A DNA stretch of 64,000 nucleotides from UBA6623 sp965226435 (GTDB lineage: Bacteria > Acidobacteriota > Terriglobia > Bryobacterales > UBA6623). The first letter of the stretch is position 1; every line of letters begins with the position of its first letter. The notes under the pieces were generated by a model. The model searched no databases, was not told where the DNA came from, and worked only from the letters and a program-made list of their open reading frames with translations. Both the position numbers and the translations under genes were made by a program. Positions 26,052 through 35,914 of the stretch are shown in pieces. The stretch covers positions 424,279 to 488,278 of the forward strand of contig CBDDCY010000009.1 of NCBI GenBank assembly GCA_965226435.1, given 5' to 3'.

Positions 26052-27251
26052 ATGTTCAATGCATCGTCACCCTTAAGAAGATTGCCACTGCATTTTCTCG
26101 CGGCGAGCCTCCTGGTTTGCATACCGATCACCGCGAGCGCGGAGGAAGATTCATCCAATGAGACTTTTGCCCGTTATGCGCGTCACGGCGCCGACGTTTG
26201 GGCAAGGAATCCGATGGCTCTGATTTCAGGCGAAGGGAAAGCCTGTATCAGTTGTCATACGTCGTTGCCGTACGCCCTGGTGGAACCATTGTTGGTGGAT
26301 GAATATCGCGCATATCAGGACCTGATCGAGAATATCGACAATCGCATCCTGACATGGTCGTCCAACACGCCCTGGTACTCACATCCAAAACTCGAGCAGA
26401 CAGCCGTGCTCTCGAATCTTCCTCCGGATGCGCTGAAAGGCGTTCTTAATGCCGCGGATTCGCGCGGCGTCGAAGCTGTTTTCAACGGGCTCATCCGGGC
26501 AACCCATGACGCCTATTTGCGGAAGCCGGCGCAGCCGGAAACTCAGCGGGCGTTTGAAAACATGTGGGCGGAACAAGTCCAAGCCGGTCCGGCGGCCGGC
26601 CGATGGCGGTGGATTCAAGCGAACTTGGTCCCATGGGAGGTCACTGATTCGGACCTTTGGGGAGCGTCGCTTGCCTGTGTCGCGGCCGGTATTTTCCCGG
26701 ACCTGGCGCCACGGGACAATCTCCAGTTACTGTACGCAACATTGAAGAAAGCTTCGTCGGATGCCGACGTTAGTCTGCACGTTAAGGCTGCCGTTCTCTG
26801 GTGTGATTCGGAAACCGGCGGCGGAGTCTTGGAGAATGGTGTTGCCCTGCAACTGGCTACCGAGCTGCTGGCCCGGCAACACGATAACGGCGGCTGGGCC
26901 CTACGGGATCTCGGACCCTTTACTGACTGGGAAGGAAGCGATTCTGATTGTTGCGGCAAACGCGAAGTGCGGCCCGATGCCTATGCGACCGGTTTCGTGA
27001 CCCTGGCGCTGACACGAAGCCGGCACTTACTTTCCTCTGACCAAGAAGGCAGCATTGCCGAGGCGATCGCCTGGATCGATCGGCAACTGGCCAACCCGTA
27101 CCCCGATGGGCCTCGATACAACAGGCACGGCACAAGCGACTTTTATCTACCGGAGTTCAGGAACAATCTCTATACCAACGGGGGACATATGTGGGCATTC
27201 CTGGCGAAAACATCCCATCGGAAAGGACAAGCGCCCTGGGCCGGAAATTGA
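26052..27251 (+). CDS. Secreted monohaem cytochrome c / terpenoid-cyclase-like toroid protein
   Basis: A 399-residue exported protein with a signal peptide over residues 1-30 (LPLHFLAASLLVCIPITASA). A single haem-c site CISCH (Cys65, Cys68, His69) follows at the start of the mature protein. The rest is helical, with LLARQHDNGGWAL, ADVSLHVKAAVLW, DAYATGFVTLALTR and IDRQLANPYP resembling the alpha/alpha toroid repeats of squalene cyclase and prenyltransferases. No cyclase DxDD motif is evident, so binding or scaffolding is likelier than terpenoid chemistry. The gene at 50994 combines similar parts. Function unknown. Confidence 0.72.
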   Translation: MFNASSPLRRLPLHFLAASLLVCIPITASAEEDSSNETFARYARHGADVWARNPMALISGEGKACISCHTSLPYALVEPLLVDEYRAYQDLIENIDNRILTWSSNTPWYSHPKLEQTAVLSNLPPDALKGVLNAADSRGVEAVFNGLIRATHDAYLRKPAQPETQRAFENMWAEQVQAGPAAGRWRWIQANLVPWEVTDSDLWGASLACVAAGIFPDLAPRDNLQLLYATLKKASSDADVSLHVKAAVLWCDSETGGGVLENGVALQLATELLARQHDNGGWALRDLGPFTDWEGSDSDCCGKREVRPDAYATGFVTLALTRSRHLLSSDQEGSIAEAIAWIDRQLANPYPDGPRYNRHGTSDFYLPEFRNNLYTNGGHMWAFLAKTSHRKGQAPWAGN

Positions 27252-27297
27252 CCCCGGGGGATTCAGCCCAGTCGCGCCGGCTCTGGATGTTGCCTTG

Positions 27298-28515
27298 TCA
27301 CCGATCCGTGCGGTTCAGAGCCTGATCGAAATCGGCGATGATGTCTTCGGCGGCTTCAATGCCCACCGAAAGCCGCACTAGATTGTCGCCGATGCCCAGC
27401 CGGCGGCGATGATTTGGAGCAAGATTGCGATGCGAGCTGATCATCGGGTAGGCGATCAGCGAGTGGACATCCCCGAGACTTGTCCCGCGGATGATCATTT
27501 GTAGTCGATTGAGAAAATCGAGAACCTCCTCGCGCCCTGCGTCGCGCAACGCAAAGCTGAGTACGCCGCCGAACATGGGAGAGCTGTCCAACATGGGTGT
27601 GGAAGCCGATGAAAAGAGCCGTCGCGCCGTTTCGTGGTCAGGGTGCGTCCCCAGGCCGGGGTAATGCACTTTCTCGACCCGAGGGTGGGCCGCCAACGCC
27701 TCGGCCACCCGCAGTGCATTGCGGCAATGTCGCTCCATGCGCAGCGGCAGTGTCTTGATGCCCCGCATGGTCATGTAGGCTTCAAACGGACCGAGGTTTG
27801 AACCGAGATTGCGCGTCAGGGCAAGCAGGGTTTCCCGCCACGGCTCTCCGGCAGCGACCACGCCCCCAAGCACATCGCCGTGGCCGGCGAGAAACTTCGA
27901 GGCGCTGTGGACCACCAGGTCCGCGCCGAGATCGAGCGGCCGCAACAGCACCGGCGTATTGAAAGTCGCGTCGACCACCACAACGGCGTCGCGGGCGTGG
28001 GCGGCCTCGACGATCCTGTCGAGCGGCGCAACTCGCGCGAGCGGGTTCGAGATGCTTTCGACAAAGACGCACCCCGGAGCGCATCGCTCGATCGCGGCTT
28101 GGAAGGCATCGAAGTCACAAGGGTCGGCGTAGGTGATCTCGACGCCCATCGGTTCGAGGATCTCGCCGAGCATGCGAAAGGTCTCGCCGAAGAGCGCGTT
28201 CCCGGCGACAATCGACTTCCGGCGGTCGGTCATCGCGGCTGACAAGGCGACGTAGAGCGCGGCCATTCCGGAAGCCGCGGCGCAGGCTGTATCCGCGCCT
28301 TCCAAGGCCGCGACGAGTTCTTCGAGGGCCTCGTTGGTCGGGTTGCCGTAGCGCGCATAGCCTTGCCCGGGGACCTCTCCCGCGAACACCTTTTCGATGT
28401 CTTCCATGCGGGAGTAGAAATAGCTCGTCGCGTTGTGGATCGGCGTCGTCGCGGGAGTAAATTCAGCGGGCGCTTTGCGGTCTCCGGCGTGGACGGCTCG
28501 AGTAGCGGGTTTCAT
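27298..28515 (-). CDS. Trans-sulfuration family PLP-dependent enzyme
   Basis: A 405-residue Cys/Met-metabolism PLP enzyme (MetB/MetC/MetY/MegL type). Signatures: YARYGNPTNEALEELVAALEGAD, SGMAALYVALSA, FVESISNPLARV, VVVDATFNTPVL, the Schiff-base Lys207 in VHSASKFLAGHGDVLGG, and C-terminal VRLSVGIEAAEDIIADFDQAL. The reaction (cystathionine gamma-synthase, gamma- or beta-lyase, or O-acylhomoserine sulfhydrylase) cannot be settled. Its start overlaps the stop of the cyclic-nucleotide-binding gene by 4 bp, so they are probably translationally coupled. Confidence 0.9.
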   Translation of the reverse strand: MKPATRAVHAGDRKAPAEFTPATTPIHNATSYFYSRMEDIEKVFAGEVPGQGYARYGNPTNEALEELVAALEGADTACAAASGMAALYVALSAAMTDRRKSIVAGNALFGETFRMLGEILEPMGVEITYADPCDFDAFQAAIERCAPGCVFVESISNPLARVAPLDRIVEAAHARDAVVVVDATFNTPVLLRPLDLGADLVVHSASKFLAGHGDVLGGVVAAGEPWRETLLALTRNLGSNLGPFEAYMTMRGIKTLPLRMERHCRNALRVAEALAAHPRVEKVHYPGLGTHPDHETARRLFSSASTPMLDSSPMFGGVLSFALRDAGREEVLDFLNRLQMIIRGTSLGDVHSLIAYPMISSHRNLAPNHRRRLGIGDNLVRLSVGIEAAEDIIADFDQALNRTDR

Positions 28516-28991
28516 GATACGTCCGTTTTCAGCCGCGGCTGGGTGTCGGTTTGCTGCTGGTTGCCGAGGCCGCCGACCAACAGCGACCGTACTCGCTTGA
28601 ACAAGGCTTGGAACATCGAAGGCGTCATTTCGCTATGGTCTTCGAGCAGTTCGAAGAAATCCCGTCCTTCGATCTTGAGCAGCCAACTCTCTTCGACCGC
28701 GGTAGCGGTCACGACGCTCGGTTGGTCGTCGAAGAACGCCCAGTTGCCGACGGTTTCGTCTTCACCCACGGCAATCATGGCTTGCCCGCCGCGACTCATT
28801 TCGACTCGCCCGGCCAGCACGACGAACAAGGCGTCGGAAGGCGCGTTTTCGCGAAACAGAACATCGCCCGACCGTTGGTGGACTTGCGAGGCGATCGAGG
28901 CCACCAGCGCCAGTTCGTCGGTGCGCAAGTCGCTGAACAACTCGACCTTTTGCAGGCGAATGGCTCGTTCGAGCGTAGTGAGGATCTCCAT
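28512..28991 (-). CDS. Cyclic nucleotide-binding (Crp-like) domain protein
   Basis: A 159-residue protein consisting of a short N-terminal helix and one CNB beta-roll (VELFSDLRTDELALVASIASQVHQRSGDVLFRENAPSDALFVVLAGRVEMS...), with no C-terminal HTH. The phosphate-binding cassette is degenerate (GEDETVGNWAFFDDQPSVVTATA rather than FGE-L...R-A), so it may not bind cAMP. It lies 27 bp downstream of a nucleotide-transporter-like HEAT protein. CNB domains and such transporters are found together or fused in other bacteria, as far as I recall, suggesting one functional unit. Confidence 0.8.
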   Translation of the reverse strand: MEILTTLERAIRLQKVELFSDLRTDELALVASIASQVHQRSGDVLFRENAPSDALFVVLAGRVEMSRGGQAMIAVGEDETVGNWAFFDDQPSVVTATAVEESWLLKIEGRDFFELLEDHSEMTPSMFQALFKRVRSLLVGGLGNQQQTDTQPRLKTDVS

Positions 28992-29018
28992 GGTTTCGGA
29001 TGTCGTCGGAAGTCGAGC

Positions 29019-31821
29019 TTAGGGGGCGGCGTTGCCCGACCCCAGCGAGACTGGCAACCGGGCGTAGGCTCTCGATGCCGTCTCGGCGAGGAAGGGATCG
29101 GAGCTATCGGCCAACCCCCCGATTTTCTCACGTAAGCCTTTCATCTCGGCATCGGCCGCGGCATGGCAAGCGCAGGCCTGCACCCAGGTGTCGTGAGTTT
29201 CCAAGAGTTTCCAGAGCATGCTGGGGAAGCTCAAGGGCCGCAGCGCGAACAGGGTCCGGCTGGTGTCGATCATGCGGCGTTGACCGGAGTTCTCAAGCAC
29301 CGGCAGAAGCATTTGGCGAAACGGGTTCGTGAGGCGGCTGTCGAGAAATTCGACGGCGTTCGAACGCAGATCAACGCGGCCGGAAGCGATCCAATAGCGG
29401 GCGTCGAGTATCTCACGCTGGGGATAGATCAGGCCGAGCAAATCGAACACGGCGTCGAGGCGCTCTTGCAGCCGTTCTTCCATCGTGCGGCGTAGGAAGC
29501 GCACACCGGCGCTTGCCTGCTGCTCGGGAATGGCGTAGAGCGAAAGCTTGTCTTCGTAATAGCGGCGCAACTCTTCTTGCAGCCCCTCGGCGATGCTTTC
29601 GGCCGGGAAGACGATGGAAGAGTCCTTGGCGCGCATGCGTCCCAGGGCGCGAAGCATTTCCAGGCCGACTCGGCGGTCCGCTCGTTGCAATCCGTCAACT
29701 AAGGCCTTGACGGCTCGGGGGCCGCCGATGTGGGCGATCACGCGGGGCAAGCGTCGTCGCGCGCCCAGGCCGACCCCAGGGTCATGCATGGCCGCGATCA
29801 ACCGGTCGAGAACCGCGGGCCCCAATGCGGCCAAGGCGGCACGGGCCTCGCGGCGGAAGCCGTGGCGTCCCAAAGCTTCGATCAGCAGCGGCGCGGCTTT
29901 GGGTGGACGAATCGCCGCGGCGCTCAGCAGAGCCGCTCGTTGCACCTCGTTGTCTTCGTCGCCGAGGAAGCCGGTCAAACTCTTCTCGATCTCACGATCG
30001 GGGGGAACGAAGCCTAACAAACGCGCGGCGGTAGCTCGCCGCGGGGCATCCTCCGCGGCGGCGGCTTCGAGGTAGTCGTTGAAGACCGCGCGAGCCGCTT
30101 CAGCTTCGGGTCCCCCATGCGACGTCAGCCGCGCCGCCGCAGTGGCGGCCAAGTCACGGTCTTCGCTCGCCAGCAGGCGTGACATGGACTTGCGGGCCGC
30201 CGGGAGATCTTGCTCTTCCAAGTAGTCGAGCGCCACCCGGCGGCTGTCGAAGTCTGTTTCAAGTTCGAGGAACCGCAGGGCATCGGCTTCGTAGCCGGGA
30301 ATCTTGCCCGAGGCCGCCGCGGCCATCGCCTTGCGTCGAATCACCTCCGACTTGTGCGTAATCAAGTTGGAGAGGTGCGCCCGGCTCGCCGAGGCGCCGC
30401 TGAATTGCATCCAGTCCACGGCGGTCTCGACGGTTCGCGGGTCGGAGGCCTCGAACATCTCGCCAAGCTGTTCGGCCGAGGCGGAGCCGGTCAACTGTTC
30501 CATGATTTGCTCGGCACGGAGGTCCTTGCGCCCAATGCTGCGGCGCAGGTGGACGACGTATTCCCGCCGCAACCACACCGTCGATACCAGCCAGGGAATC
30601 ACGCAAAGGAGGCTGACGAGAGCAACTTCCGGTAAGCCAAGTTGCCAAACGCCGACCAGCAGCAACAAGACCACGCTCGCCAGACCGTCGGCCGTTCGGC
30701 TCACCACCATATCGAGAAAGCTCTTGACCCGCTTGCGAGTTTCCGCCGCCATCGGCACGTAGAGCAACTCGACCGATGCGCGATCGAGCGAATGCCGTAA
30801 CCCTTGATCGCATCCTCTGGCGAACACCGCCGAGCCCAACACCGGGGCGAACCAGAGCAGCGCGGCGCCGGCCAACATCGAGGCCGGCAGGAAGAACAAC
30901 GCCACGCCGAGTCCGACCCAACGCAGCAAACGCCCCGTAAACAGCGTGTGAAAGAGAAACGAGGCGACCGCGATGTAGCCGTAAAAGTCGCCGAAGAACT
31001 GCGTCATGCGGGCCGGATCATCGATGAAGTGAGCTTGGACCACGGCCTTGAATTGATACTTGACCAACGTGCTGACCAGAAACGACAGGAAGAGAGCGGC
31101 GGTGATTAGCGACAGGTAGCGCGTGTGGCGCACCAGGCGGAAACTCTCGGAAAACGAAGCCTTGACGAGAGACCGGCCGGTGTCGACCGACTCTGTCTTC
31201 TCCGCGCCCCACGTCAGACAATAGACGATCACGCCCGAGAGAGTGACGAAACCGGCCGCGGCGAGCAGGATGGATTCGGTGCCTAAGTTCCGCCCGGCCC
31301 AGCTCGCGAACTGCCCCCCCGAGCGCGGCGCCAAGAATGCCGCCCGCGCCGATCAACGAAAACAAACGCTTAGCCTGCCGCGTGTCAAACAACCCGGCCG
31401 CCAGCGACCAGACCTGACTCGGAATCAATACGGCGAAAAGGCCGACCCAGACGTAAAGCAGACCCCGAGCGCCGAACACATCGCGCTGCAATAGATACCA
31501 AATCCCGACCAGGTTCAGTACCAGGAAAGCCTGCGTCAGCAGCGTCAATCGTTCGAGCGAGATGCGATTGCCCAAACGCAGGTAGAGGCCCACGACGCCG
31601 CCGACCAAGAGGGTAACGGCGAGATCGACCAGCGGGAGCCGCGTGGCGTCGAACTGGCTGAGGAAAAGCGAGTCGGCGGCCGTCTTCAGGCAAATGACCG
31701 ATGCGATGCCGAGCAGTAGGTAGAGGCTCATCCCCAGCGTGAGACGCACTTCGGCGCGCTCCACGTTGAAATAGTCTCGGATGCGCTCGGAAACGGTCGC
31801 CTTGGGAGAAGAAGAAGCCAC
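29019..31821 (-). pseudogene. Npt/MFS-type nucleotide transporter with HEAT repeats, split by frameshift
   Basis: Two overlapping frames form one gene. The first (from ATG 31821) gives FNVERAEVRLTLGMSLYLLLGIASVICLKTAADSLFLSQ and further TM helices to Gly169. The second continues from 31313 with more TM helices, then about 500 residues of HEAT-like repeats (SNLITHKSEVIRRKAMAAAAS, LLASEDRDLAATAAARL, FLGDEDNEVQRAALLSAAAI). The break is a run of seven G (31314-31320, minus strand); six would restore a 933-residue protein. The membrane half resembles the ATP:ADP translocase/NTT family; the HEAT tail suggests protein contacts in the cytoplasm. A sequencing indel, phase variation or true inactivation are all possible. 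Confidence 0.82.
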
Positions 31822-32047
31822 GAGAAATGCTCGGCCGGGGCCGAGGCAGCTTCCATTATATGGGGACGTGTCGCGGGGGTAGATGTCGCAGCACTACGTG
31901 TCGCCGCGGCACCTGTCGCCGGAGTCGATGAGTTCCCGATGTCCTTTAGAGGTTCGTCCGGGTTGGGATTTCACCCAGGGTTACACCGTTCCGGCGCCCC
32001 TGGGCTATATTCCCGCCGACGCCTCGCGGCTCAAGATGTTCCGACCT
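31822..32047. other. Spacer with permease-HEAT promoter and repeat-like sequence
   Basis: TATAAT at 31855-31860 reads towards the transporter gene, 33 nt before its ATG, without a good -35. The remaining sequence (about 31940-32040) reads like a dispersed intergenic repeat of the kind seen in related genomes, but no second copy was noticed here. No gene. Confidence 0.45.
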
Positions 32048-33319
32048 CTAGGTTCCTTCGAGCCAGCTCGAGAGGTATTTCACTTGCTCGGGGGTGAGCT
32101 CGTCGATGGTGACGCCCATCGCCGCGAGCTTGCGGCGTGCGACTTCCTTGTCGATTTCCTCGGGCACGGTGTGTACGCCGATCTCGATGTCGCTCTTGTT
32201 GACGACCAGATGGCGCGCGGCCAACGCTTGGTTGGCGAAGCTCATATCCATCACGACGGCGGGGTGGCCTTCGGCGGCGCTGAGGTTGACCAAACGGCCG
32301 TCGGCCAGAATGAAAATCTTGCTGTCGCCGAGCGTATATTCCTCGACGAATTCACGAACGAAACGGCGGCCCGACGACATGGCGTCGAGCGACTCCAGGT
32401 CGATCTCCACGTTGAAGTGGCCGGAGTTGCAAACGATCGCCCCGCTCTTCATCGCTTCGAAGTGATGCTTGGCGACGACGTGCTTGTCGCCGGTGACGGT
32501 GATGAAGATGTCGCCGATCGGCGCCGCCTCGATCATCGGCATCACGCGGAAACCATCCATCACGGCTTCGAGCGCCTTGGTGGGGTCGACTTCGGTGACG
32601 ATGACGTTGCCCCCTAATCCACGAGCCCGATTCGCCACGCCGCGGCCGCACCAGCCGTACCCGGCCACCACGACGTTCAACCCGGCGATCAACACGTTCG
32701 TCGCGCGAATGATGCCGTCGAGCGTCGATTGGCCGGTGCCGTAGCGGTTATCAAACAAATGCTTCGTCATCGCGTCGTTGACGGCGACGATGGGGTATTT
32801 CAGAACGCCTTCCTCGGCCATCGCGCGCAAGCGGATCACGCCGGTGGTGGTTTCCTCGGTACCGCCGAAAACGCCTTCGGCCACGTCTTGCCGGTCGGTA
32901 TGCAGGGCATGAACCAAGTCGGCGCCGTCGTCCATGGTGATGTGCGGCTTGTGATCGAGCGCGGCGGCGATGTGGGAATAGTAGGTCTCGTTGTCCTCGC
33001 CCTTGATGGCGTAGACGGGGATGCCGTAGTCGTGCACCAGAGAGGCCGCCACGTCATCTTGCGTCGAAAGCGGGTTCGAAGCGCAGAGCACAACCTCGGC
33101 GCCGCCGTCTCGCAGCGCGATCACCAGGTTGGCGGTCTCGGTCGTAACGTGCAGGCAGCCGGAAATGCGGACGCCCTTGAAAGGCTGGTCTCTGACGAAC
33201 TCCTCGCGAACCGACTCCAGCACGGGCATCCATTTGCCGGCCCATTCAATGCGTTTCTTTCCGGTCGCGGCCAGTTCAGGATCCTTGACATGGCCGGGTG
33301 TCATCGTTGCGGTAGACAT
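32048..33319 (-). CDS. ahcY: Adenosylhomocysteinase
   Basis: Hydrolyses S-adenosylhomocysteine to adenosine and homocysteine, using bound NAD. 423 residues, typical of the shorter form lacking the about 40-residue insertion of proteobacterial/actinobacterial enzymes. Signatures: GCLHVTTETANLVIALRDGGAEV, CASNPLSTQDDVAASLV, DDGADLVHALHTDR, EETTTGVIRL, VNDAMTKHLFDNRYGTGQS, the NAD Rossmann motif VAGYGWCGRGVANRARG and the C-terminal LTPEQVKYLSSW. Start ATG 33319 with GAGGAC upstream. It lies 47 bp downstream of metK, almost certainly co-transcribed. Confidence 0.97.
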   Translation of the reverse strand: MSTATMTPGHVKDPELAATGKKRIEWAGKWMPVLESVREEFVRDQPFKGVRISGCLHVTTETANLVIALRDGGAEVVLCASNPLSTQDDVAASLVHDYGIPVYAIKGEDNETYYSHIAAALDHKPHITMDDGADLVHALHTDRQDVAEGVFGGTEETTTGVIRLRAMAEEGVLKYPIVAVNDAMTKHLFDNRYGTGQSTLDGIIRATNVLIAGLNVVVAGYGWCGRGVANRARGLGGNVIVTEVDPTKALEAVMDGFRVMPMIEAAPIGDIFITVTGDKHVVAKHHFEAMKSGAIVCNSGHFNVEIDLESLDAMSSGRRFVREFVEEYTLGDSKIFILADGRLVNLSAAEGHPAVVMDMSFANQALAARHLVVNKSDIEIGVHTVPEEIDKEVARRKLAAMGVTIDELTPEQVKYLSSWLEGT

Positions 33320-33366
33320 AAGAAAGTCCTCAATTCTTTGTAGTAGAAGAGCGCCGGGTCGGCGGC

Positions 33367-34533
33367 TCAGGCTTTGGCCGTGGTGATACCGGCCTCGAAC
33401 TTCAGCACTTCGGCTTTATCGGTCTTCTCCCAAGTGAAGCCCTCTTCCTCGCGGCCGAAATGGCCGTAAGCCGAGGTCGCCTTGAAGATGGGTCGTCGCA
33501 GGTCGAGATAATCGATGATCCCCTTGGGAGTCAGCGGGAACGTCTCGCGTACGATATCGGCTAACTTCTCTTCGTCGACTTTGCCGGTTCCAAACGTGTC
33601 GACCATCACCGAAACCGGGTCGGCCACGCCGATGGCGTAGGCCAATTGCACTTCACATTGGTCGGCGAGCTCGGCCGCGACGATGTTCTTGGCAATATGG
33701 CGGGCCATATAACAGGCTGACCGATCAACTTTCGTCGGATCTTTACCCGAAAAGGCGCCGCCGCCGTGGCGGCCCATGCCGCCGTAGGTGTCGACAATGA
33801 TCTTGCGGCCGGTCAATCCGGTGTCGCCCTGCGGGCCTCCGACCACGAAGCGGCCGGTCGGATTGATGTGGTACTTCGTGTCGGCGTCGACCATCCACCC
33901 GGGAATGACCGGGCGAATGACGTGATCCAAGATTTCACGTTGAATTTGAGCCAACTCCACGCGCTCGCTGTGCTGGGTCGAGATGACCACGGCGTCGATG
34001 CGGGTCGGCTTGCCGCCCTCATACTCCACCGTCACCTGCGATTTGCCGTCGGGGCGCAGGTAGTCCAGCTCGTCGGTCTTGCGCACCTCGGTCAATTTCG
34101 CGACCAGCTTGTGGGCCAAGCTGATCGGCAGCGGCATCAATTCCTCGGTCTCGTTCGAGGCGTAACCGAACATCAAGCCCTGGTCGCCGGCGCCGCCCGG
34201 ATCCACGCCCATGGCGATGTCGGGAGATTGCTCGTCGACGGTGCTGACCACCGCGCAAGTGTGGCAGTCGAAACCGAAGTCGGCCTGCGTGTATCCCACG
34301 TCTCGAATCGTCTCTCGCGCAACTTTGGGGTAATCGATCCAACCCTTCGTCGTGATTTCTCCGGCGATCATGCACAACCCGGTCGTGACCAGGGTCTCGC
34401 AGGCTACACGCCCGGTCGAATCCTGTCCCAAAACCGCGTCGAGCACGGCGTCGGAAATCCGGTCAGCCAGCTTGTCTGGATGCCCCTCGGTGACCGATTC
34501 CGAGGTAAACAGATGCTTGTCGGTGCGTGCCAA
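33367..34533 (-). CDS. metK: S-adenosylmethionine synthetase
   Basis: Makes SAM from ATP and methionine. 388 residues with all hallmark blocks: FTSESVTEGHPDKLADRISDAVLDA, GAGDQGLMFGYA (ATP motif), GRFVVGGPQGDTGLTGRKIIVDTYGG and GGGAFSGKDPTKVDRSACYMARH (P-loop-like). The start is TTG at 34533, supported by a strong GGAGG (34541-34545, minus strand) 7 nt upstream. The frame continues to an internal Met only after essential sequence. First gene of a metK-ahcY pair. I saw no SAM or SAH riboswitch in the 136-bp leader. Confidence 0.97.
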   Translation of the reverse strand: MARTDKHLFTSESVTEGHPDKLADRISDAVLDAVLGQDSTGRVACETLVTTGLCMIAGEITTKGWIDYPKVARETIRDVGYTQADFGFDCHTCAVVSTVDEQSPDIAMGVDPGGAGDQGLMFGYASNETEELMPLPISLAHKLVAKLTEVRKTDELDYLRPDGKSQVTVEYEGGKPTRIDAVVISTQHSERVELAQIQREILDHVIRPVIPGWMVDADTKYHINPTGRFVVGGPQGDTGLTGRKIIVDTYGGMGRHGGGAFSGKDPTKVDRSACYMARHIAKNIVAAELADQCEVQLAYAIGVADPVSVMVDTFGTGKVDEEKLADIVRETFPLTPKGIIDYLDLRRPIFKATSAYGHFGREEEGFTWEKTDKAEVLKFEAGITTAKA

Positions 34534-34669
34534 TCCTAGTCCTCCAATGCAAATTGTGCTTTGTGGGCTCGCCGAGGAACTCCCAGGCGGATGCGGGTGG
34601 GCGTGCGAATGAGCCTGTCATGTCAAGCTAACAAAATCGACCCGGACCCGTCAAACGGGAGGCTTGGCG

Positions 34670-35704
34670 TCAGCTCCTGGTCGGGCGTTGCGGACGGGGG
34701 CAACAGTCGGGCGGGCAGAAGTCCGGCGAGGGACCGAGTTTCCCAAGAGCAATGCGCTCCGGCGCGGGTGTCATTCTCTCCAGCACCAATTCTCGCACCA
34801 TTTGGACGAACCGGGGATGCACCCCGACCGTCCCGGCGCGAACCATCTTGAAACCCAACTCGTTGCACAGCTCACGGGCTTCCGTGTCGAGGTCGTAGAG
34901 TACTTCCATGTGATCGGAGATGAAGCCGATGGGCACGACGACGGCGCCGGGCGATCGGCGCGCGTCGAGACCACGCAGATAGTCGCCGATGTCGGGTTCC
35001 AACCAGGGTTGTGTCGGAGGGCCGCTACGGCTCTGGTAGACAAGCCGCCAATCGCCGCGGCCCACTCCCTCCGCGACCAGCCGCGAAGCCTCCTCCAGTT
35101 GCTCGACATAACGCGAGTTCGAGGCCATCGACAGCGGGATGCTGTGGGCGGTGAAGACCAGCTCGACGCCGCCACGCGTCTGGGCCGGGAATTCTTCGAG
35201 CGCGCGAGCCGTATTTTCGATCATCGGCTCGATATATCCCTCGTGGTTGAAGAAGGCGCGAATCTTGTCCACTACCGGCGCCGACTCTCCGACCTCCCCG
35301 CGGGCTCGCGTGATGTCGTCCAGGTATTGCCGACAACTCGAATAAGAGCTGTAGGCGGAGGTCGTGAAACCCAGCGCGCGCCGCACGCCGTCGGCGGTCA
35401 TGCGCCGCAGGGTGTCTGCCAACAGGGGATGCCAATTTCGATTCCCCCAATAGACGGGCAGCGCGGGGCCGTTGGCGGCGAGTTCTTTTTCGAGCGCTTC
35501 GATCAGGGCGCGGTTTTGATCGTTGATCGGGCTCTTGCCCTTGAAATGGTGGTAATGCTCGGCCACCTCGAGCATCCGTTCGCGGGGGACGTTGCGGCCC
35601 CGCAAGACGTTTTCGAGGAACGGAATCACGTCGTCGGGACCCTCGGGGCCGCCGAAGGAGACAACGACCAGGGCGTCGTAGGGTGATGTGTCCGGCGTGA
35701 TCAT
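34670..35704 (-). CDS. hemH: Ferrochelatase (protoporphyrin or coproporphyrin type)
   Basis: Inserts Fe(II) into a porphyrin in haem synthesis. 344 residues; metal-binding His187 in VFTAHSIPLS and Glu267 in FISDHMEVLYDLD are in place, with the YQSRSGPPTQPWLEPDI block. The C-terminus ends in a Cys-rich tail (Cys330, Cys334, Cys335), which with an internal Cys could hold a [2Fe-2S] cluster, as in some ferrochelatases. ATG 35704 is preferred to the longer frame from 35743. It is followed by metK downstream. Haem supply fits with the c-type cytochrome-like proteins elsewhere in the window. Confidence 0.95.
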   Translation of the reverse strand: MITPDTSPYDALVVVSFGGPEGPDDVIPFLENVLRGRNVPRERMLEVAEHYHHFKGKSPINDQNRALIEALEKELAANGPALPVYWGNRNWHPLLADTLRRMTADGVRRALGFTTSAYSSYSSCRQYLDDITRARGEVGESAPVVDKIRAFFNHEGYIEPMIENTARALEEFPAQTRGGVELVFTAHSIPLSMASNSRYVEQLEEASRLVAEGVGRGDWRLVYQSRSGPPTQPWLEPDIGDYLRGLDARRSPGAVVVPIGFISDHMEVLYDLDTEARELCNELGFKMVRAGTVGVHPRFVQMVRELVLERMTPAPERIALGKLGPSPDFCPPDCCPRPQRPTRS

Positions 35705-35914
35705 GGGACCTGGGTCTTTCCAGTATGACTTCTCGCCGGGCATCTACGGCCCCTCCGCCGACGCTGTTGTAGACCAGACCCATTACGAAGAGTCCCACGG
35801 TTTTTCAGTGGGACGGTCCCGCTCTTTGTTTTGGTCCGCGGTCGGGAGAGTGGCGCTCAATTCTGCTAGGCTGTCAGTCTTTCTCTTGCGTCGAAGCTTT
35901 GCTCCTGATATTTC

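Noticed and set aside
34534..34669. SAM or SAH riboswitch in the metK leader
   Set aside because: Looked for the conserved cores on the transcribed strand and did not find them; only a strong GGAGG is evident.
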